From a virus: DNA of 32,762 bases. This document shows, one piece after another, positions 24,433 through 30,650 of the stretch; the first letter of the stretch is position 1, and each line of letters opens with the position of its first letter. The translations under genes were made by a program, and so were the position numbers. The notes below the pieces were generated by a model. That model was not told where the DNA came from. It searched no databases and saw only the letters and a list, made by a program, of their open reading frames with translations. The DNA lies in IMG/VR virus record IMGVR_UViG_3300021373_002013, positions 1-32,762 of that record, one strand, 5' to 3'.

Positions 24433-26643
24433 CTATTGTATTATTTTTGAAAAATTTCCATTATTGTTATATTTAGAAAAACTAAAATTAACTTTACTTT
24501 TTAATTGTCTAACTTGATTTGGTGCGTATCTATGTTTATTACACGCCATAATTGCTAATCCTGAACTGATAGCTGCATCAAATTTTGTTCTTTTATTTAT
24601 ATCAAACTTAGCCCAATCGTTTAATGTATTATTAAAATACATATCCCCATAGTTTCCATTTTCTTGTTCACCCACATAAGTATTAATATAACTTTCTATT
24701 GCGGATGCGTGTGCTTGTCTTATATCTTCACTTGAATTCGGTATACCTCCAATTTCTTTTTCAGTGACCGATAATTTATTCCATATTTTATCAGGTCTAT
24801 TCATTGAATACCCCCTGTATCCTCTTCTTTTTAAATAATATAGTAATCTAGGTTTATTATTTTCTGCAAGTATTGGCATACCATAAAAATGTAATGCCAT
24901 TAATATATCTTCAAAAAACATCTCCGCTGTTTGTGGTCTAGCTATATATTCTAAAAAAAACATATTAGCAGGAATTTCCTCCATGCTAAACTTCGTGAGA
25001 CCGTGTAAAGCGCCTTTAGATCCTTGACCGTCGGTAGTCCCGGATATATCGTAGCTATCGCAGCCAAATGCACCGCTATGTTCGTTCCCAGGGTATTTAA
25101 CTCCATTTTTTATTACTACTTTATTTTGTAAACGTATAGGTGGAACCCAACTGACATTAAATCTTCCGCTTGGATTAGGTATAAATTCTACTTTGGTATC
25201 TTTTACGCCATTTTGCCATTGGAAACTACCCTTAGTGACTAACGCACTATATTTTGCTTCTTCGTTAAAATCTACTTGCTCGTATATTTTTGCTAAATTA
25301 AATATACTATTTTTAGTTTCATCTCTAAACGCGTGCTCTTCTGTCCTTGGAAACTGACGGTAAAACTCATTTAAACCGTCTTGATCCCCCTTTAATCCTT
25401 CAACCTCATTTTCCCAATGTTCGATAACCCCGACGTCGATATAATCTCCCTGGTGGTCTTTAACAGGCTTACTCGGTGTGTTGAAGACAGGTGCTCCATA
25501 AGAATCGATGAATCCTTCGAAATTCCATTCCATAGGTATGAACAAAGAATATAATCCCGAGCGAGTCTGTCCATTTTTATTTCGTTTTGTGACGTCTGAG
25601 TCATTATATAACTTTTTAAAATTTTCACCACCTTTGTCAAGAGCATTGCTCGTTGACCCCATCATACACTTGCCAATTATTCTCGAACCGAGCCTAAGCG
25701 TGGTTTTGGTAACGCGCCAGTTGTTGAGAATGTTTTCTGGTCTTTCCCATTTCCCGGCTTCATCATGGACGAGGAGTGAAAGTTTCTCTCCATCATATGA
25801 ATTGTCCCCGGTATTTTTCCAATCGATCGTAGTGTCGAGTCCCTCCATTTCTTGTGGTTTATCCTTAGACTCGAATCTCTTTCGTGTAAATTTCGAAGCG
25901 GGTACTCTGTACGCGAGTTCTGTCTTGGGGCGATCCATACCGTCCTGTATGGGTCTGAAAAAGAATGGATAATTGATCGATATTGGTACCACTTTATCAG
26001 TGAACATTTTCTTTGCATCGGCCCCAGATTTGGACAATATTCCGTACCGTGAATCGGAAGATATGGTTGCCAAGTTAACGGTCTCTCCGGATGCCATAAA
26101 CGAAAAACCTGAACGTCTATTCTTGAGATAGCACATTCCGTAACACCTTCTATCTGCTTTACACGCTTCCCAATGAATAAAGAATAATCTGTTTGCTTCC
26201 CTAAAGTCTGGTCTCCCAACATCAATCTTGGTCCACTGCAAGTACATATAGTGAGTGCCAGTAATATAAGTAGGAACCCCTTTATTGTTGAACCAATACC
26301 CTTCGTCACGTTTAGTAAATTCTTTATCAATGTATGCATGCCATCTTTGTTTAAATTCATCCGGATAATCTCTCCAATCAAATATACTCTTAACAGATTT
26401 AAGTTCCTTAGGGTATTCCTGAGGCGTCCATTTGTCGTATTTAGTATCTACTTCCTTAGCTTTTGGCAATGCTATTTTTAAATTCTGTATGCTATACACA
26501 TCACCAATCTCGCCAGTCTTGGATATAACTATAACGTCGTGTTCGCTATTATATCCGTATTCCCACTTCTTAGATCTGTTTAATCTACTAATTGTGGTTT
26601 TTTTAATAGGTTCTATAACCTTAAATAAAGTTTGTTCGTACAT
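24433..26643 (-). CDS. terL: Terminase large subunit
   Basis: The protein has 736 residues and packages DNA into the head. The ATPase part includes CYLKNRRSGFSF, a variant Walker A-like loop near residues 171-181, and LSLLVHDEAGKW with D294-E295 as Walker B and catalytic Glu. The nuclease part has an acidic start at GAFGCDSYDIS (D529) and a late Asp in KFDAAISSGLA (D689), the usual three-metal-ligand order for the RNase H-like fold. It starts with a TAATG overlap on the 90-residue gene and abuts the portal. The middle of the gene (about 25740-26500) is much richer in G+C than its flanks. The product still reads through cleanly. Confidence 0.94.
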   Translation of the reverse strand: MYEQTLFKVIEPIKKTTISRLNRSKKWEYGYNSEHDVIVISKTGEIGDVYSIQNLKIALPKAKEVDTKYDKWTPQEYPKELKSVKSIFDWRDYPDEFKQRWHAYIDKEFTKRDEGYWFNNKGVPTYITGTHYMYLQWTKIDVGRPDFREANRLFFIHWEACKADRRCYGMCYLKNRRSGFSFMASGETVNLATISSDSRYGILSKSGADAKKMFTDKVVPISINYPFFFRPIQDGMDRPKTELAYRVPASKFTRKRFESKDKPQEMEGLDTTIDWKNTGDNSYDGEKLSLLVHDEAGKWERPENILNNWRVTKTTLRLGSRIIGKCMMGSTSNALDKGGENFKKLYNDSDVTKRNKNGQTRSGLYSLFIPMEWNFEGFIDSYGAPVFNTPSKPVKDHQGDYIDVGVIEHWENEVEGLKGDQDGLNEFYRQFPRTEEHAFRDETKNSIFNLAKIYEQVDFNEEAKYSALVTKGSFQWQNGVKDTKVEFIPNPSGRFNVSWVPPIRLQNKVVIKNGVKYPGNEHSGAFGCDSYDISGTTDGQGSKGALHGLTKFSMEEIPANMFFLEYIARPQTAEMFFEDILMALHFYGMPILAENNKPRLLYYLKRRGYRGYSMNRPDKIWNKLSVTEKEIGGIPNSSEDIRQAHASAIESYINTYVGEQENGNYGDMYFNNTLNDWAKFDINKRTKFDAAISSGLAIMACNKHRYAPNQVRQLKSKVNFSFSKYNNNGNFSKIIQ

Positions 26644-26915
26644 TACTTAGATCTTCTTTCTGCAAATCCCTTAAACGTATTAACTTTTTCTTCTTTAGGT
26701 TTGTTTTCTAATAAACCTTTTTCTTCTTCTATTCTATTTAAAATCTCAAATGCATCGAATATTGCGAGCTTTTTAGTGGCTGCAGCGTTCTTGAGTCTAT
26801 CGGCTGAAATATCATCATCAGTTTCAACAATCGGTTCTTTTGCAACTTTAACGAGTTCTTTGACTGCTTCATAGCCAGCTTGGATTATATTCTTTTTCGT
26901 TTCCTTGACGTTCAT
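26643..26915 (-). CDS. Small protein before the terminase, possible small terminase subunit
   Basis: The protein has 90 residues and is helical. The amino part (KKNIIQAGYEAVKELVKVAK) could be a DNA-binding helix pair, and DDDISADRLKNAAATKKLAI leads to FDAFEILNRIEEEKGLLEN, which looks like an oligomerisation helix. It ends in KGFAERRSK. I recall the same pattern just before terL in marine phages. Its place directly before terL, with a TAATG overlap, would suit the small terminase subunit that recognises phage DNA, but the length is short for that and no helix-turn-helix is certain. The start overlaps the upstream gene by 47 bases, and no other methionine exists, so this overlap seems real. Confidence 0.75.
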   Translation of the reverse strand: MNVKETKKNIIQAGYEAVKELVKVAKEPIVETDDDISADRLKNAAATKKLAIFDAFEILNRIEEEKGLLENKPKEEKVNTFKGFAERRSK

Positions 26916-27462
26916 ATTTAATAGATATTGAATTAGTTAATACTCTATACATTCTTTCGTTATCAACAATAAATTCGTATTCACTACTTGGTGTAAAGCC
27001 AACTAAATCTTCTTTTTCTATTAAACTGCTAATGTCTTTGTCAACATACTTTATAATACCCCTTAGGGCTTGTTCTTTTTCGTTATTTAATATATGAGTA
27101 GATTCTATTGGTTTAACAAAACAAAAGCCTTTAGGGGCGTTCCATTTGTTATTTCGTTTATATAAATATATTTGATCTGATTTTACAAAATATAAATCTT
27201 CTTTGTAATGACTACGTGTATTCCTTTCGCGGCCATGCTGATCGTACCACCTCCTAAATACGTTATGATGTACTATAATCTCATCACCCACTTGTATTTC
27301 TGTTTCTTCAGATTTTGGTATACCTAAAACTATCCCACTACGACTAACATACCGATGGTCAGAGATTTCAGTATTAACTAAAAGTTCTTGACCATCAATA
27401 TATTTTTTATTATCGTATCTTTTGTTTTTTGGTTTTATAATAAAATCAAATAAACTTTGCAT
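26869..27462 (-). CDS. GroES-like co-chaperonin candidate
   Basis: The protein has 197 residues. Residues about 42-75 read SGIVLGIPKSEETEIQVGDE and then IIVHHNVFRRW, which matches the pattern of the GroES fold: a beta strand, a loop, then V-G-D-x-I/V and a conserved beta strand. Phage co-chaperonins such as T4 gp31 replace or alter the host GroES so that the capsid protein folds. Here the gene lies just before the terminase and head genes, where such a factor would be useful. A mobile loop is not clearly recognisable, and the carboxyl 80 residues have no counterpart in GroES. The protein might instead be a distinct beta-barrel protein. The gene itself is secure; the assignment is moderate. 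Start overlaps its neighbour as TAATG. Confidence 0.6.
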   Translation of the reverse strand: MQSLFDFIIKPKNKRYDNKKYIDGQELLVNTEISDHRYVSRSGIVLGIPKSEETEIQVGDEIIVHHNVFRRWYDQHGRERNTRSHYKEDLYFVKSDQIYLYKRNNKWNAPKGFCFVKPIESTHILNNEKEQALRGIIKYVDKDISSLIEKEDLVGFTPSSEYEFIVDNERMYRVLTNSISIKYERQGNEKEYNPSWL

Positions 27463-27680
27463 TAATATTCTAAATTGTATTCTACGGCTATTGCCATATT
27501 TTTATTAAAATCTTTCCACGGTAATACTTCATTTCCTTTTTTAATAAAGATAGAAAACTTATCAGATTCTTCTACGATGTCACATATAACGTGCCCACCA
27601 TATACTTCTTGACCCACAGAATAATGCATAGCGTCATTCTTATAGTCTCTACCTATACTAATTTTTCTTACCAGTGACAT
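27462..27680 (-). CDS. Hypothetical small protein (72 residues)
   Basis: I do not recognise a family by name. The protein is beta-rich, with RKISIGRDYKNDAMHYSVGQ, then EVYGGHVICDIVEESDKFSI and FIKKGNEVLPWKDFNKNMAI. The pattern of a short barrel with an exposed charged face is familiar from small proteins in marine podoviruses near the packaging genes. It has no signal peptide, membrane helix or metal site; the single Cys is alone. The stop shares one base with the next start (TAATG), so it is coupled to the GroES-like gene. It is separated from the coiled-coil gene before it by three bases. A regulatory or assembly role is only a guess. Confidence 0.82.
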   Translation of the reverse strand: MSLVRKISIGRDYKNDAMHYSVGQEVYGGHVICDIVEESDKFSIFIKKGNEVLPWKDFNKNMAIAVEYNLEY

Positions 27681-27683
27681 GAC

Positions 27684-27944
27684 TTATTTTTCTTCTGCTA
27701 CAACTTCAGCTTCTTCTTCAATTGGCTTATACGTTCCATCTTGAATATTAATTTGTACTTTTCCGTACTTTTCTTCAAGTTTAGCTTGGAATTTGTTTAA
27801 GTCAGATTGAACTTCACTTGCTGCGTGTTGTAGTTGGTGTTTTTGGAGTTCTAGGTTTCCAATTTGCGTTGCCGCGTTGTTTAGTTTTCCTACGTATCCT
27901 TGTAGTTCTTCTAATTGTTCTTGGGTAATTTTGTTTTCACTCAT
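27684..27944 (-). CDS. Small coiled-coil protein (86 residues)
   Basis: Residues about 7-60 form an uninterrupted amphipathic helix rich in Gln, Leu and Glu (QEQLEELQGYVGKLNNAATQ, then IGNLELQKHQLQHAASEVQS), which should dimerise or trimerise. The tail is short and very acidic (EEEAEVVAEEK). There are no cysteines, membrane helices or catalytic patterns. Proteins like this in phage late regions often serve as small assembly factors or spacers, but I cannot assign one. The start at 27944 is preceded by a 60-base gap with the shared AATGATTA element, and therefore may begin a separate transcript. It is three bases upstream of the 72-residue gene. Confidence 0.83.
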   Translation of the reverse strand: MSENKITQEQLEELQGYVGKLNNAATQIGNLELQKHQLQHAASEVQSDLNKFQAKLEEKYGKVQINIQDGTYKPIEEEAEVVAEEK

Positions 27945-28004
27945 GGTTTTAAAAATTAAATGATTAAATTATATTGTTATACTTATTTATTATTATTACT
28001 TATT
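27945..28004 (-). promoter_or_regulatory. 60-base AT-rich gap with shared AATGATTA element
   Basis: This is one of the three largest gaps in the window. It holds AATGATTA (27959-27966 on the plus strand; TAATCATT in the direction of transcription) 14 bases before the coiled-coil start. The same octamer occurs in the other two large gaps. A promoter or RNA processing site is possible, but no consensus is certain. Confidence 0.3.
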
Positions 28005-28190
28005 TTACTGATTTTCTAAAGTTTGCATTCTTTCTCCTTGTGTAGCAATAATTTCTTCTTTATATTCTTCATAATTAGCATCTATTTCGCTTTGGTTTAA
28101 AATAGAGCCACAAGCAAAACATTGTCCATCTTGTAATGTTTCAAGTTTTACATATTCAGTTATAGTCTTATTACAATATTTACAATTCAT
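28005..28190 (-). CDS. Zinc-ribbon protein (61 residues)
   Basis: Two CxxC knuckles at residues 3-6 (CKYC) and 24-27 (CFAC) are separated by 17 residues that should form two beta strands, the typical layout of a zinc ribbon binding one zinc. The remaining 34 residues are an acidic helix (DANYEEYKEEIIATQGERMQ). Zinc ribbons of this size in phages can bind nucleic acid or a protein partner such as RNA polymerase, so a role in late gene expression is conceivable. It lies between the tail fibre gene and the small assembly genes; ten bases separate it from the fibre start-side neighbour. The gene is confident from its cysteines; its function is open. Confidence 0.85.
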   Translation of the reverse strand: MNCKYCNKTITEYVKLETLQDGQCFACGSILNQSEIDANYEEYKEEIIATQGERMQTLENQ

Positions 28191-28200
28191 AATTTAAAAT

Positions 28201-30282
28201 TTAATAATCAAATGTTGCACTTCTAAATGTAATATTTGCCTCAATAGCATAATTATCATAATTAGTTTGTCTATTTGGTGTAAACCCTAGAGAATTTCCA
28301 GAAATTGAGAATGTCCCTGCAGACCTTGAGTTTCCAAGTGTTGTATGGCTAATTGTTGCTTGTGTTAAATTTTGCATTGTACCTCCAGAATCAGAAGTAA
28401 AATCAACAGTACACATTGCTTCTGTCCATTGAGAAGAATTAGCACTAACACCTCTACCAAACATTGTTATCTTAACACTAATTTGTGAGTATGTACCGGC
28501 AGATGTAGCATTACTTATGATAGTTATAAATGGGTTACTAAAAGCTGAATTTCCATAGTACCATCTTATAAAACGATGATTAGAATGCATAAATTTCATT
28601 TCACCATCAGCTGTAATTCTTAATTTTTCACTATCTGTCCCTGCGGTAACAACAACATCTCCAACGCCACTATTTGTTAAAATTCTACTTCCTATCCTTA
28701 ATCCATTGTTTTCCCATTGCATAAATTGAGAAGTACCGTGATAATTTTTAACAGTTAATGCCGAATTTGTTAATGAGCTACCTGGTGTTGTATCAGTGTT
28801 TTCTATATGAACATAACCTAAAGCATCATCAGGATCAAAATCCGCTGACACATGCAGCCTAGTGCTGGGCGAAGCCGTCCCAATTCCTATATCTCCTGAA
28901 TTGTCAATAACCATCCTAGTAGTTCCATTATACCAAAATATACCACCAGGTGAAACTATACTTGCATTTGAACCATTATCACCAACGCCATTTACCCAAT
29001 AACCACCACCAGTTCGACTATTATTCATTTTAATATGTGAACCGTTAGAGTCAGCTTCAGCTAAAGTTATTCTTTGGTTATTAGTATTAGCAATACCCAT
29101 ACCAACATAACCATTACTTCCAATACGCATTCTTTCACTACTACTAATAGCAAACACTAATTCGCTTTGACCTCTAACACACATATTTGTGCTTCCAGCA
29201 TTAGCCAACCCCTGAGCATTACCAATAAAACCTAAAGGTGTAGAACCCTGATAATACTCAGTGTATGGTCCATCAGAATTTGATGATTCAAATTTTGCAA
29301 TACTTTGGTCACTTGTAACTATATGTAATTTAACATCTGGACTTGTTTCTCCAATTCCTACATTTCCTCCATTTTTAACTATTAATTTAGTAGTTCCCCC
29401 TGTTCTTAAAAATAAATCATCTACAGAATTAATAATAATATTTTCATTAGCAGAACTTTGTATTAATAAATTATCATCTGCATCATCACCAATAAAATGC
29501 GAATCCCCAAAAGTAATATTACCTGCAAAAGTTGCACCACCTGCTGAAGAAGTAATATCTCCCGATATATAAATATCTCGCCATTGATTTGTTGTACTAC
29601 CTAAATCATTAGCACCATTAGCATCATTACCGTTTGAGTATGTACCCACAAAAGCTACACTATCTTGTTTGAATCCACGACCACCATCGGTTGTAAAAAA
29701 AGGTGCTTTTACAAAACCTGCAAAAGTTGCGTTTCCTCCTGATGTAATTGAACCGCCTAAATATAAATCTTTAAATCTAATATTAGAAACTCCTAAATCA
29801 ACTGCATTATCGTTATTTGAAGTAGCAGTAGTTGGGCTTATTGCAGAAGCAGCGTCGTTAATCCTTAAACCAATAGCACCTTGAGTTATTGCAATATCCC
29901 CACCAATAGAAGGTTTTATAATTCCTGTGCCTACAGTTACATTTCCTGCAAAAGTTGCATTACCAGTAAATGACGGTGAAGCTAATGGTGCTTTTAAACC
30001 TAAACTAGTTGCAGTTGTAGTCGCAAAGTTTGGATCATCACCTAATGCTGCAGCTAATTCATTTAGCGTATCTAATGTAACCGGTGCTGAATCTGTTATT
30101 GCTGCAACTATATCTGTTTGTGTGGCAAAACCATTTGTTGAAAGGTAAGAACTTACTCTTGAATCTGTATAATACAAATTGCTACCCTCACCTATATCAG
30201 AAGTGGTTATACCATGAGATGCGTCAAGATTAGCAGACGTGATTACACCATCCGCTATAAGTTTTACCTTAGTTAATGCCAT
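28201..30282 (-). CDS. Tail fibre with GIGT-type repeats (second fibre)
   Basis: The protein has 693 residues. The amino end (MALTKVKLIADGVITSANLD) and NLYYTDSRV (residues 35-43) are typical of phage fibre proteins attached to the tail or neck. The shaft is made of Thr/Gly/Asn repeats, including SFTGNATFAGNVTVGTG near 107-123 and the recurring pattern GNVGIGETSPDVKLHI and GDIGIGTASPSTRLHV. The last 130 residues form a different beta domain, probably the receptor-binding tip. I see no peptidase S74 chaperone signature at the end. It shares repeat modules with the fibre upstream. Likely role: trimeric host-recognition fibre. Confidence 0.85.
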   Translation of the reverse strand: MALTKVKLIADGVITSANLDASHGITTSDIGEGSNLYYTDSRVSSYLSTNGFATQTDIVAAITDSAPVTLDTLNELAAALGDDPNFATTTATSLGLKAPLASPSFTGNATFAGNVTVGTGIIKPSIGGDIAITQGAIGLRINDAASAISPTTATSNNDNAVDLGVSNIRFKDLYLGGSITSGGNATFAGFVKAPFFTTDGGRGFKQDSVAFVGTYSNGNDANGANDLGSTTNQWRDIYISGDITSSAGGATFAGNITFGDSHFIGDDADDNLLIQSSANENIIINSVDDLFLRTGGTTKLIVKNGGNVGIGETSPDVKLHIVTSDQSIAKFESSNSDGPYTEYYQGSTPLGFIGNAQGLANAGSTNMCVRGQSELVFAISSSERMRIGSNGYVGMGIANTNNQRITLAEADSNGSHIKMNNSRTGGGYWVNGVGDNGSNASIVSPGGIFWYNGTTRMVIDNSGDIGIGTASPSTRLHVSADFDPDDALGYVHIENTDTTPGSSLTNSALTVKNYHGTSQFMQWENNGLRIGSRILTNSGVGDVVVTAGTDSEKLRITADGEMKFMHSNHRFIRWYYGNSAFSNPFITIISNATSAGTYSQISVKITMFGRGVSANSSQWTEAMCTVDFTSDSGGTMQNLTQATISHTTLGNSRSAGTFSISGNSLGFTPNRQTNYDNYAIEANITFRSATFDY
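28868..28896. repeat. Fibre repeat core in the second fibre gene
   Basis: This is a copy of the same core found six times in 31108-32762, with several substitutions. It encodes GDIGIGTASP. A looser copy lies near 29339. Shared cores in two fibres give a chance for recombination between them. Confidence 0.75.
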
Positions 30283-30292
30283 AATTTATTTT

Positions 30293-30631
30293 TTATTCAA
30301 CAGTCTCAATAAAAGGTGAGTGGAATGTTTTACTCACTGGTGCTTTTGATAATGCAATTTGAGCATCTAAACTAGCTTTCATAGCTTCAACATCTAATGC
30401 TGCTTCAAGCCAACCAACAACGTCTGATTCAGTTAAATCCGTATAGGGTGTGAAATTATCAGCGTCATATTCAAGACTGTGTGTTCCTATTGAGCTCGCT
30501 GAATGAGTATTAGGAGCTTCACCCTCTGAAGCTGAATAGCCCCAGTGAATTGTGTCTACAACGTTTGATTTTCCGTCGTGTGAAATTTTTGCGTCCAACG
30601 CATTAATTGTCCATTTGTAAGTTATTGCCAT
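30293..30631 (-). CDS. Small conserved phage protein, DUF7936-like
   Basis: The protein has 112 residues. It opens with ITYKWTINALDAKISHDGKS and continues VVDTIHWGYSASEGEAPNTH; the later part, LTESDVVGWLEAALDVEAMK then ASLDAQIALSKAP, is helical. I recall this combination as the family called DUF7936 in marine and cyanophage genomes, often near fibres or tail genes; the name is from memory. No enzyme motif, membrane segment or signal peptide is seen. It sits between two fibre genes with gaps of 10 and 19 bases, so it is expressed with them. It may be a minor fibre-associated structural protein or a fibre assembly helper. Confidence 0.85.
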   Translation of the reverse strand: MAITYKWTINALDAKISHDGKSNVVDTIHWGYSASEGEAPNTHSASSIGTHSLEYDADNFTPYTDLTESDVVGWLEAALDVEAMKASLDAQIALSKAPVSKTFHSPFIETVE

Positions 30632-30650
30632 TTTTTAATTATTTATTTAT

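Noticed and set aside
25508-25972. A 154-codon open frame on the plus strand opposite terL
   Set aside because: It is antisense to the conserved terminase ATPase region and falls in the same GC-rich stretch. No start context or protein pattern supports it.
25677-26381. A 234-codon open frame on the minus strand inside terL, in another frame
   Set aside because: It lies wholly within the terminase gene, which has clear ATPase motifs in its own frame. The alternative product has no recognisable pattern, and the higher local GC explains the lack of stops.
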